DNA from: Thermoplasmata archaeon
GTDB lineage: Archaea; Thermoplasmatota; Thermoplasmata; Thermoplasmatales; Thermoplasmataceae
Direction: 5' to 3'
DNA length: 6,829 nt
Assembly: GCA_021833045.1 (NCBI GenBank)
Contig: JAKBGP010000112.1
Span: 1 to 6,829, forward strand
The notes beneath the pieces were generated by a model, which did no database searches, had not been told where the DNA came from, and worked only from the letters and a program-made list of their open reading frames with translations. The position numbers were made by a program, and so were the translations under genes. Positions 1 through 5,805 of this stretch are shown piece after piece (within the stretch, counting starts at the first letter, position 1; each line of letters opens with the position of its first letter).

Positions 1-107
1 TTCTTTAAAGAATCCTTCTTTATCCTTATCTTATCCGGAACATCAGAAAAAAGGTGATCAATGCTTTCAATGCCTATGAATTCAAGCAGGGCTTTATCAG
101 AATCCAT
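1..107 (-). CDS. gcvPA: Glycine dehydrogenase (decarboxylating) subunit 1, N-terminal fragment cut by window edge
   Basis: Reading leftward from the ATG at 107-105, 35 codons are open to the window edge. The peptide begins MDSDKALLEFIGIESIDHL and continues FSDVPDKIRIKK. This matches the start of the P-protein subunit 1 family, where a phrase like 'M L E x I G v x S I D x L F S D I P x x I R' is typical. The family works with subunit 2 as the PLP-dependent glycine decarboxylase of the glycine cleavage system in the cytoplasm, releasing CO2 and passing aminomethyl to the H-protein lipoyl group. PLP and catalytic regions lie outside the window and cannot be checked. The start is the only Met near the conserved segment. 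No Shine-Dalgarno sequence is seen, so a leaderless or short-leader mRNA is likely. It is divergent from pcna. The call rests on a short but distinctive motif. Confidence 0.72.
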   Translation of the reverse strand, partial: MDSDKALLEFIGIESIDHLFSDVPDKIRIKKDSLK

Positions 108-132
108 TTTAACCTGTATGGTTATAAATGCC

Positions 133-141
133 GTTTATTTA
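133..141 (-). promoter_or_regulatory. Possible TATA box for gcvPA
   Basis: On the minus strand this reads TAAATAAAC, centred about 30 bases upstream of the gcvPA ATG, which would give a leader of about 5 bases. A second TATA-like stretch (minus-strand CATTTATAAC, 121-130) is only about 19 bases from the ATG, which is too close for the usual spacing. Assignment is by spacing and composition only. Confidence 0.3.
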
Positions 142-295
142 GATATTTTGAGATTACTGTTATGAATATTATATTCTGAAAGCAACTATCATAAAACTAA
201 TGAGATTACGGATTAATCAAGCATGTGTAGAAGAAATCAAATCCTTCCCTTTGCAGTTCATGTCACCAAACAGTCGGCATTCAGGCACTCTCATA

Positions 296-344
296 TATGG
301 AATCCAGTTCCATAACACTATTATATTCTATGGAATTGAATTCC
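296..344. repeat. Pair of palindromes sharing a TATGGAAT core
   Basis: Bases 296-314 read TATGGAATCCAGTTCCATA, a perfect inverted repeat with 7-base arms and a 5-base centre. Bases 332-344 read GGAATTGAATTCC, a perfect palindrome with 6-base arms around one G, and with its left flank it again begins TATGGAATT (from 329). The two TATGGAAT strings are 33 bases apart, about three helical turns. They could be a binding site for a dimeric regulator of either flanking gene, but no regulator is identified and chance is possible in AT-rich DNA. Confidence 0.4.
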
Positions 345-452
345 CCACACAATTTCATTTAAGGTGCGGATGCGGGCATGCTAATAAATTGCAAAGAGAC
401 GTATTACTGTTTGATCTTTTCTGGTAACATACTATGATCATATTAGGAAACG

Positions 453-459
453 TTTAATT
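453..459 (+). promoter_or_regulatory. TATA box for pcna
   Basis: TTTAATT, preceded by purine-rich AGGAAAC that could serve as the TFB-recognition element. Its centre is 26 bases upstream of the A of the ATG at 482, the spacing expected when transcription starts at or next to the initiation codon. It overlaps the in-frame TTG at 458, which argues against that upstream start. Confidence 0.5.
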
Positions 460-481
460 GCCTCTTTACGTATTACTATGC

Positions 482-1213
482 ATGAAAGTAACTACGACCA
501 TAGGCACTCTCAAGGAAATTATAGATATTATAAATTCCATCACCGGAGAGGCCAAGTTTGAATTTGAGCCTGATGGAATTCATGTGAGGGCCATAGACAG
601 TGCAAGAGTGGCAATGGCAGATCTCTTCGTTTCAAATTCAGTATTTGCAAATTATGATGTAAGCGAGAAAACAGACATACCACTGGAACTTGAAAGGGTG
701 AAGAATGTACTGAAGCTTGGCAGCAGCAGTGAAACCATAAGCATGGCGAATGCACCTGGCAAGCTTAAATTCATAATGGGAAACCTCAGTAAAAGCATAG
801 CCCTTCTTGAATACGGAAATATGACTGCGCCGAAACTTCCATCTGTAAATCCAGAAAATTATGTTGTTGTCAACAGGTCTGAGATTGAGAAAGGCTTGAG
901 GGCCACAACCGATGTAAGGGATTCCGTAAGGCTTTCCATAGAAGATTCAAGATTTGTTATATCTTCTAAGACAGATTCAGAAGATGCTGAACTCATCATA
1001 GAAAGGGAAAACTGTGTCGAACTTGTATCAAGGGGCGGATCAAAGAGCAGCTATCCCTCTGACTACCTGATGAGAATCATAAAATCCACCGGTTCAGCAG
1101 AGAAACTTAAGCTTTCCTTCAACAATGATTATCCTCTCATAATAGAGCCTGAATACGTGGAAAAAGAAGGGGAAAAGAAGGTAAAATTCTTCCTGGCACC
1201 AAGAATGGAATAA
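482..1213 (+). CDS. pcn: DNA polymerase sliding clamp (PCNA)
   Basis: PCNA is the ring-shaped trimeric clamp that encircles DNA and tethers replicative polymerases, Fen1, DNA ligase and RFC in archaeal replication and repair. The 243-residue product has the normal family length. Visible hallmarks are the N-domain signature DGIHVRAIDSARVAMADL (residues 31-48), the interdomain connecting loop around 112-130 with APKLPSV, and the C-terminal FFLAPRME, whose AP(R/K) end segment forms part of the PIP-box docking pocket. I chose the ATG at 482 because the family begins with a short strand and then the first helix (here LKEIIDIINSI). The in-frame TTG at 458 would add eight residues (MPLYVLLC) unlike the family and would sit inside the TATA box. 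A nearby ATG at 478 is out of frame. No ribosome-binding site is seen, consistent with leaderless translation. It ends 9 bases before the convergent tRNA gene. Confidence 0.96.
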   Translation: MKVTTTIGTLKEIIDIINSITGEAKFEFEPDGIHVRAIDSARVAMADLFVSNSVFANYDVSEKTDIPLELERVKNVLKLGSSSETISMANAPGKLKFIMGNLSKSIALLEYGNMTAPKLPSVNPENYVVVNRSEIEKGLRATTDVRDSVRLSIEDSRFVISSKTDSEDAELIIERENCVELVSRGGSKSSYPSDYLMRIIKSTGSAEKLKLSFNNDYPLIIEPEYVEKEGEKKVKFFLAPRME

Positions 1214-1222
1214 TCTCCAGAG

Positions 1223-1297
1223 CGGGCGCGAGGGGATTTGAACCCCTGATCTACAGCTTAGGAGGCTGTTGCCATATCCATGCTTGGCCACGCGCCC
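1223..1297 (-). tRNA. tRNA-Arg (anticodon CCT)
   Basis: The minus strand folds into a full cloverleaf of 75 bases. The acceptor stem is GGGCGCG paired with CGCGCCC, with a G discriminator. The D arm is GCC/GGC with A and GG in the loop. The anticodon stem is ACAGC/GCTGT with loop CTCCTAA, giving anticodon CCT, which reads the Arg codon AGG. The variable loop is 5 bases and the T arm is AGGGG-TTCAAAT-CCCCT. CCA is not encoded and there is no intron. AGG is the main Arg codon in the neighbouring genes, so this tRNA serves a common codon. The gene converges on pcna, so any transcript running past the pcna stop would be antisense to it. Confidence 0.97.
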
Positions 1298-1318
1298 ATG
1301 CTACCCAAAATGTGAAAT

Positions 1319-1328
1319 GGTATATTTC
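1319..1328 (-). promoter_or_regulatory. TATA box for tRNA-Arg
   Basis: The minus strand reads GAAATATACC, centred about 27 bases upstream of the first base of the mature tRNA. This fits an archaeal promoter with little or no 5' leader. Confidence 0.5.
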
Positions 1329-1436
1329 ATTATCTCAATACTTTTATCTTATTTTCCACACCTTTTCAAAATCAATTTCTCTGAATTTTCATGAAGTGCT
1401 CTAGTAGTCTGTCCCCTTAGTACATCGGTTATATTA

Positions 1437-1940
1437 TTATACCCTCAGCACCTTTCCCTTTGATGCCCATTTGAACGGCTTTTCTGTCCTGTTGTAATAC
1501 TCTACGAACTTCATGATCTTCTCAGCAAGTTCATCCATTGATGTGAATTCTCCCCTTTCCAAGGCTTTCTTGCCGAGTATGCCGAACTACAGCTCAACCT
1601 GATTCAACTATGATGCATGGGTAGGGGTGAAGTGTATATGGAATCTCTTGCACAAGGAGAACCAGCCTTCCACCTCCTGTGTCTTGTGTGCTGATAGATT
1701 GTCACAGATGATATGTATATCTTGGTTACCCGAGGTTTCCTGATCAATCAGTTCCAGGAATGACATGAATTCCGAATGCGTATGTCTGTTCTCGGTTCTT
1801 CCAACAACCGTTCCACTTTGGATGAATAACGCTGCACAAATGGTTGGGCAAGCCATTTGCATGATTATATGGTTTTGCATCAGGCAGTGTGCCCTGATAA
1901 ATGTAAACCTCAGTCATATTTTGTCCAAAAGTGCAAATAC
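1437..1940 (-). pseudogene. IS630-type (DDE) transposase remnant with two amber codons and frameshifts
   Basis: The minus strand from about 1880 to 1437 encodes the C-terminal catalytic half of an IS630/Tc1-like transposase. The segment GTVVGRTENRHTHSEF is followed by IICDNLSAHK, whose DN holds the second catalytic Asp (codon 1701-1703). Then comes HFTPTHAS-x-LNQVEL-x-FGIL, whose E (codon 1593-1595) is the catalytic Glu. The family has Trp at both x positions, but here each codon is TAG (1610-1608 and 1589-1587), so the frame is broken twice. After them the frame is open through KKALERGEF and YYNRTEKPFKWASKGKVLRV to a TAA at 1439-1437. Upstream, TEVYIYQGTLPDAKPYNH (about 1914-1864) lies in another frame, indicating a one-base insertion or equivalent near 1870. 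A further shift near 1917 separates it from VFALLDK, a possible first-Asp region. The N-terminal DNA-binding part is missing. No intact matching inverted repeats were found, so the copy should be inactive. Confidence 0.85.
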
Positions 1941-2098
1941 AGTATTACAGTGGCGATCCTGATGTTCTGCTTGCAGTGAGGGAGGCAAAGATCGATAAGG
2001 CAAGAATATTAAGGAAGGGGAGAAATTTGGAAGGAATAAAAGGAGGTGAAACGGCAGGATCCATCCTCTACTTATTCTTGCAATCTATCCAGAAGTAA
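1907..2098 (+). pseudogene. Unrecognised coding fragment, probably the 3' end of a disrupted gene
   Basis: An open frame runs from just after a stop at 1904 to TAA at 2096-2098 without a plausible start. Its latter part reads YYSGDPDVLLAVREAKIDKA, then RILRKGRNLEGIKGG and ETAGSILYLFLQSIQK. The composition (charged, Lys/Arg/Glu rich, AGG and AAG codons, amphipathic end) resembles the real genes of this window rather than spacer DNA. The left part overlaps the degraded transposase on the other strand, so the true junction is probably near 1940-1960. I infer a host gene C-terminus left after an insertion or deletion, but I do not recognise the family and it could be a chance open frame. Confidence 0.35.
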
Positions 2099-2170
2099 AG
2101 GAAACAATACAATGAACTCTAACCTTATCGCCATAATTATTTCTTTCACCGTTCGGTTATACACCTAAAT

Positions 2171-2246
2171 TGTTCGATGAACGTGCGGAAAGGTGTGCGG
2201 ATATAGGTGCGGAAAGGTGTGCGAGATGTTCGATATTCGTGCGGAA
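2171..2246. repeat. GC-rich short tandem and interspersed repeat cluster
   Basis: GTGCGGAAAGGTGTGCG occurs perfectly at 2183-2199 and 2207-2223, a 24-base period with a GATATAG spacer. The cluster is bracketed by TGTTCGATGAACGTGCGGAA (2171-2190) and TGTTCGATATTCGTGCGGAA (2227-2246), which match at 17 of 20 bases. GTGCGGAA therefore occurs three times (2183, 2207, 2239). The run is distinctly richer in G than its AT-rich surroundings. It could be an iteron-like binding array, a relic of a mobile element or a small expanding repeat. Nothing in the sequence decides which. Confidence 0.7.
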
Positions 2247-2345
2247 TTACAAAAAAATCAGGGATCAAAGTGACAGCTTCATGGACACCTGTTTTGGCTT
2301 ACTGAACTTGCAGTTTCTCCTGAAAGGATGTTTTAATCATTACCG

Positions 2346-2399
2346 CATAAAGAAAATTTTCTTTTATGTTTTCCTAAAATAGAGAGTGGCCTCTTATTT
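2346..2399. promoter_or_regulatory. Two palindromes upstream of the HTH coiled-coil gene, candidate operators
   Basis: AAAGAAAATTTTCTTT at 2349-2364 is a perfect 16-base palindrome, extendable to 2346-2368 (CAT...ATG) with one extra T. The second runs 2377-2399: arm AAATAGAG, centre AGTGGC, arm CTCTTATTT, again with one extra T on the right. Their centres are about 31-32 bases apart, roughly three helical turns, so a bound dimer pair would face the same side. They end 16 bases before the TATA box. Regulation by the downstream HTH protein itself is my inference. Confidence 0.4.
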
Positions 2400-2414
2400 A
2401 TATGAATAGATATG

Positions 2415-2422
2415 TATAAAAA
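2415..2422 (+). promoter_or_regulatory. TATA box for the HTH coiled-coil gene
   Basis: TATAAAAA, centred about 25 bases upstream of the A of the ATG at 2444. This places the transcription start at or next to the start codon, and no Shine-Dalgarno sequence is present, so the message is probably leaderless. Confidence 0.6.
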
Positions 2423-2443
2423 CTTTAAATCCCATTTGCTATA

Positions 2444-4432
2444 ATGGATTCAAAACATTCAAAAAAAGTTATAGAGCTGTATCTCTATGGAGGCTCACTT
2501 GGTGAAATTTCAACCAAAACTGGCATTCCCAAGTCAACAGTGAAGGACTGCATAGACCGCTGGAAGTTGGGGAAGATACCATTCCACGCTGATTATCTGC
2601 CTGAACTTGACGAAATACGCGAAATAGCCTCGTATCTGAAGGTTAACAATTCCAGTGTTGAAAGCCTTTCATATCCATTCCTGAATTATCAGGTCCTGAA
2701 TGTTATGGGTGTAAATCTGGAAGATCTGCTGAGACTGTACAAAGTTCTCAAGGAACAGGACAGTGGCAGTGTGCCTATGATCGTGAAAACACTGATTCAA
2801 TTCCAGAGTGAGGGGAAAGGTCCTCTTGATATAATTAGGGCGGTACAGGATTTAATCGCTGAAAAGAACGGCCTTACGAACGAAATTCAAAATTTAAAGG
2901 ATGAGGCAGGCAGCCTGGAATCGCGGAAATCTCATCTTTTGTCCTTAATTTCTACATCAACCAATGATCTTAAAAAGGTGAATCTGGAAAAAGGTACAGC
3001 TTCCAGAGAAAATGCAAAACTTAAGTCAGAACTTGAAAACAATAGAGAGAGAATAGACAAATCAGACAGATTCTGGAAGACTGTAAATAAAATGGGTATG
3101 AACTATAAGGATATTGAAAAATTTTTTGAAAGGGCAGCAAGCCTTGGCTACGACGCAGATAAGATTCGCTACATTTTAGACATTGAAAAATACGGTTTGG
3201 AAAGGAGTATGAGCAGTGCCGATATTGGGAAATTAGTTCTTTCCATGAGGCAAATGGAAGAGGAGGGATGGAATCGCGGGGAACTCATAAGATTGTCAAC
3301 CATTGCAGGTACACTGGAAAACAGCCCTTCCAAAATAATTTCTGCATTGGAAAAATATTCACTTGATCAGGGTGCGCTTCTCACTGAAAACAGAAATCTT
3401 GAACAAGACTTTCGTAGGAAAATCACAGTCTTAGAACAAAAGCTGCACGCCGTCCAGGCGTCAGTTGATAAGGGAGAAAAACGTATACGAGAATTGACCA
3501 ATGAGGAGAAGACAATGGCTGAAATTATTTCAAAAATGAAACAAGCGTATGAGAATGATTATGATGGCATTGTGAAGATTAAAAATATTGGGAAGGATAT
3601 CAAAAAATTGAAGCAGAATCTGGAACAGAACAAAATAGAAGAGATGGCACTCATCCAAAAACGGGAAACGCTGAAGGAGCAGATCGTGAATTTGTCTGAT
3701 ATTATAAAATTCTCAGAAGGCATCAAGACGTTAATTTCCATCGGCTTCAAACCCGGTGATGAAGATTTCCTCTCAGTAATTGAAATAATTACAGAACATC
3801 CTATAATGGAAAGCATAATCACAGATGACAATCTGAAGGTGTTAAGGAATAAAATGGTTCAACTCTTCCTTAAACAGTTTGGCAAAGGAATTGCTGCCAT
3901 TCAGAAGGATGGCATAACTGCATTCATTTCTGGTGAAGAGTATGAAAAATTGTCCGCTTATATCAAAATGGAACATGATCTGAAGGAAACCATCGAGAAC
4001 CTGAAGGAATTAAAGTTTGAGTATAGCAATGATATTGGAAGCCTGATCAGGGACGCATACAGAGGAACACGGGAACTGGAAAGAGGTGCCAGAGAGATTC
4101 TATCAGATCAAATGCATCTTGTTACCCAGGAAATAGTTGGAAAGAAGATTGACCAGGCTATCCAGCTGAATACAATGAAAGAAGATGGTCTTGTTCTGAT
4201 CACAACTGATGGAGCGGGCGGTGAAATAGCACAATTAGGAAGAATATCGTTGAGGGAAATTGCACTTGCCATTTCAGAAAAGAGGGATAGGGTAGAAGTT
4301 GCCACAAAGGCTGGAAATGCAAGTAGCGATCTATGCCATGCTATAATTCAGGTACTGCTCTGGATACTTGATGAGAAACACGCAGAAAGTTTGAGAAGCT
4401 CATGGCGGGAGGAAAAACGGCCAGCGACCTAG
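2444..4432 (+). CDS. Large helix-turn-helix coiled-coil protein of unknown function
   Basis: A 662-residue soluble protein with no signal peptide or membrane segment. Residues 6-42 form a homeodomain-like helix-turn-helix: KKVIELYLYGGSLGEI, then TKTGIPKSTVKDCIDRWK, the pattern of Hin/resolvase-type DNA-binding domains. A helical segment (about 53-105) links to a first coiled coil (about 131-207). Residues 210-310 form a helical block with the phrase MGMNYKDIEKFFERAASLGY. A second long coiled coil spans about 311-420, a mixed region about 421-500, and a short helical stretch about 505-570. The C-terminal part (580-640) carries LVLITTDGAGGEIAQLGR. From memory, this plan resembles HTH plus coiled-coil proteins found in multiple copies in Thaumarchaeota and on archaeal mobile elements, so a chromosome- or plasmid-organising role is conceivable. 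That is inference: there is no Walker motif, so it is not an SMC ATPase. The gene is alone, beside a decayed insertion sequence and a gene-poor spacer, suggesting accessory DNA. Confidence 0.9.
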   Translation: MDSKHSKKVIELYLYGGSLGEISTKTGIPKSTVKDCIDRWKLGKIPFHADYLPELDEIREIASYLKVNNSSVESLSYPFLNYQVLNVMGVNLEDLLRLYKVLKEQDSGSVPMIVKTLIQFQSEGKGPLDIIRAVQDLIAEKNGLTNEIQNLKDEAGSLESRKSHLLSLISTSTNDLKKVNLEKGTASRENAKLKSELENNRERIDKSDRFWKTVNKMGMNYKDIEKFFERAASLGYDADKIRYILDIEKYGLERSMSSADIGKLVLSMRQMEEEGWNRGELIRLSTIAGTLENSPSKIISALEKYSLDQGALLTENRNLEQDFRRKITVLEQKLHAVQASVDKGEKRIRELTNEEKTMAEIISKMKQAYENDYDGIVKIKNIGKDIKKLKQNLEQNKIEEMALIQKRETLKEQIVNLSDIIKFSEGIKTLISIGFKPGDEDFLSVIEIITEHPIMESIITDDNLKVLRNKMVQLFLKQFGKGIAAIQKDGITAFISGEEYEKLSAYIKMEHDLKETIENLKELKFEYSNDIGSLIRDAYRGTRELERGAREILSDQMHLVTQEIVGKKIDQAIQLNTMKEDGLVLITTDGAGGEIAQLGRISLREIALAISEKRDRVEVATKAGNASSDLCHAIIQVLLWILDEKHAESLRSSWREEKRPAT

Positions 4433-5263
4433 GCAACACCATGGCGACTTGGACAACTTCTCAATTGCTGCGTTTGAATGCAATAAATAACCAAGGTAAA
4501 CAGTTGAGATTATTGGTGCAACGCATTGCCATAACTAGACCTTGTCAAGTCCGGTTGATAAGCATCTGTGATACCAGAAGGATGTTCTCTGAAACAACTT
4601 TCCTGTCTTGAACTCGAAGTTGCATGTAATGGAATGCCTCCATCACATTTAATTTCTTTTCAGGGCACTGATTCAGAAGAAATCAACAACTGTGTTTCCA
4701 ATATTTAAGCCCTACTACCAAAACTTTCCGTTGAATTCCTATGTTTTTTGATCTTTAGGCATGACAACGTATATCAGATGTTATTGCACATTGAATCCAT
4801 GTCCCGAAAAACATTGACAATAGTTTTGCAATATTGATATACAATTGAGAATATGTACAACGTGTTTTACGAGAGATAATATTCAAACCCACATGTTGCT
4901 ATTTGCAGAATTTTATTTCTGACATTGGACTGAAAAAGTATTGACCTTTCTTTAATTCAAAGTTGAACCAAACGCGATAAAAAAACATGAAAATAACACG
5001 AAAAAGCCTTACCAAGAAATGTTCGTGAAGTGAAATTATACGTTTTTGTATTAGGAGAATGTACGGATATGAGAAAAAAGACCCCTACTTTCTATGAAAA
5101 ATATTTTCAGTATTTTATTATCAGGCAAATTAGTGCAATCATGGAATGTGGGTGCATAATTTAATGGATGCATGTAATGCAATTGTTTAAGGTGACCTGT
5201 TGGCTTGGAAATATTTTCCCTGTAACTATGTGTATTTTTAAAACAAACGCAGTAAGTGAAATA
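4433..5263. other. Long gene-poor spacer
   Basis: About 830 bases in which I find no convincing gene on either strand. An open frame at 4402-4611 starts inside the preceding gene and has no recognisable motif. From about 4700 the DNA is very AT-rich with frequent stops in all frames. A small palindrome GAAAAATATTTTC lies at 5096-5108. No tRNA, CRISPR repeat, long inverted repeat or recognisable transposase remnant was seen. It could be decayed mobile DNA or hold a non-coding RNA that cannot be recognised by eye. Confidence 0.55.
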
Positions 5264-5710
5264 TTATCTTGCCACAATCTTATATTCTATACCCAGCCTT
5301 CGTCCCATTTCGCCTTCCATGTCATCTCTGTCCCCTATTATGATAGAATTATTGAGATCTATTTCAAAGTCTCCCATTGCTTTATGGATCATTCCAAGCT
5401 TTGGCTTCCTGCATTCGCAGCCCTCATCTGGCCTGTGTGGGCAGTAATACGTTTTATCAACATTTACCCCTCTTTCCCTTAGTTCCTTCAGCAATTCATT
5501 GTGAAATGCTTGAAATTCCTCAACAGTGAAGTACCCCCTGTTGATTCCGGACTGGTTTGTTATTATCACGATAAGATATCCTTTTTTCCCATAATCTTTT
5601 ATGATCTCCACGGCATCTTCGTAAATAATTAGATCTTCAAGATTGTGGCAGTATGGGCAATCTTTATTGATTGTTCCATCCCTGTCTATAAACAGTGTTT
5701 TTTTTAACAT
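5264..5710 (-). CDS. gmhB: D-glycero-D-manno-heptose 1,7-bisphosphate 7-phosphatase (HAD family)
   Basis: It removes the 7-phosphate from heptose 1,7-bisphosphate in nucleotide-heptose synthesis in the cytoplasm. Numbered from the chosen Met at 5710, the 148 residues show HAD motif I FIDRDGT (nucleophile D9, acid/base D11), motif II IITNQSG (T51) followed by INRGYF, and motif IV IIGDRDDM (D127, D130). The GmhB zinc loop is complete: C90, H92, C98 and C100 within YCPHRPDEGCECRKP, with K102 as the motif III lysine. The end is shorter than in E. coli GmhB (191 residues) and stops soon after motif IV. I chose 5710 because MLKKTLFIDRDG is the normal family start. The in-frame Met at 5779 would add 23 residues, and a TATA-like box lies inside that extension. 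It is divergent from gmhA with 95 bases between starts. A histidinol-phosphate phosphatase role is a less likely alternative given the heptose neighbours. Confidence 0.9.
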   Translation of the reverse strand: MLKKTLFIDRDGTINKDCPYCHNLEDLIIYEDAVEIIKDYGKKGYLIVIITNQSGINRGYFTVEEFQAFHNELLKELRERGVNVDKTYYCPHRPDEGCECRKPKLGMIHKAMGDFEIDLNNSIIIGDRDDMEGEMGRRLGIEYKIVAR

Positions 5711-5740
5711 GAAGTATGACTGTTTCCGATCATAAACAGT

Positions 5741-5753
5741 TATTTTAAATATC
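5741..5753 (-). promoter_or_regulatory. TATA box for gmhB
   Basis: The minus strand reads GATATTTAAAATA, centred about 37 bases before the ATG at 5710. This predicts a start around 5722 and a leader of about 12 bases. It falls within the longer alternative reading frame, which supports the shorter protein start. Confidence 0.45.
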
Positions 5754-5776
5754 CATTCTTTTTCATTTAAGGAAAT

Positions 5777-5785
5777 CATAATAAG
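5777..5785 (+). promoter_or_regulatory. Possible TATA box for gmhA
   Basis: CATAATAAG is centred about 25 bases before the gmhA ATG and would give a leaderless mRNA. An alternative is TCATTTAAGG (5763-5772), giving a leader of roughly 14 bases. There is no Shine-Dalgarno sequence before the ATG. Confidence 0.35.
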
Positions 5786-5805
5786 AGCAATTTGTTTTCC
5801 CAGTT

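Larger units (their letters stand above)
108..457. other. Intergenic region between divergent gcvPA and pcna, with two palindromes
   Basis: I see no convincing gene here. The plus-strand open frame at 200-427 has an amino-acid make-up without recognisable motifs and I do not annotate it. The stretch is AT-rich and includes a 19-base inverted repeat (296-314) and a 13-base palindrome (332-344), both containing the string TATGGAAT or TATGGAATT. Promoters for the two flanking genes lie at its ends. Confidence 0.6.
2099..2443. other. Intergenic region with tandem repeats and palindromes upstream of the HTH coiled-coil gene
   Basis: No gene is supported. The TTG-initiated open frame at 2170-2382 is created by the short GC-rich repeats and then runs into low-complexity AT sequence without motifs. 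The region holds the repeat cluster at 2171-2246, two palindromes at 2346-2399 and a TATA box at 2415-2422. Confidence 0.6.

Noticed and set aside
200..427. Open frame of 75 codons upstream of pcna
   Set aside because: No motif, odd composition (many Phe, His, Cys), no convincing promoter, and it spans the palindromes. Most likely chance.
1094..1291. Minus-strand open frame across the pcna end and the tRNA
   Set aside because: It is antisense to pcna and includes the tRNA sequence itself. Shadow frame.
1223..1297. tRNA-Arg as attachment site of an integrated element covering the accessory zone
   Set aside because: Elements usually integrate at the tRNA 3' side, which here faces pcna 9 bases away, and the accessory DNA lies on the 5' side. 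No second copy of a tRNA segment and no integrase were seen in the window.
1765..1962. Plus-strand open frame opposite the transposase remnant
   Set aside because: The minus strand here has clear transposase motifs. The plus frame is its shadow.
2171..2246. CRISPR array
   Set aside because: Repeat units are 17 bases with 7-base spacers and only two perfect copies. The geometry is wrong and no cas genes are nearby.
2170..2382. TTG-started open frame of 70 codons
   Set aside because: Its first half is just the translated short repeats (ERCADIGAERCA) and the rest is low-complexity AT sequence. No family resemblance.
4402..4611. Open frame overlapping the end of the coiled-coil gene
   Set aside because: No motif or promoter, starts inside the upstream gene, and gives no recognisable transposase or toxin-antitoxin signature in any frame.
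5711..5779. N-terminal extension of gmhB from the Met at 5779
   Set aside because: The 23 extra residues are unlike the family and contain a good TATA box. The family starts directly before the DxD motif.
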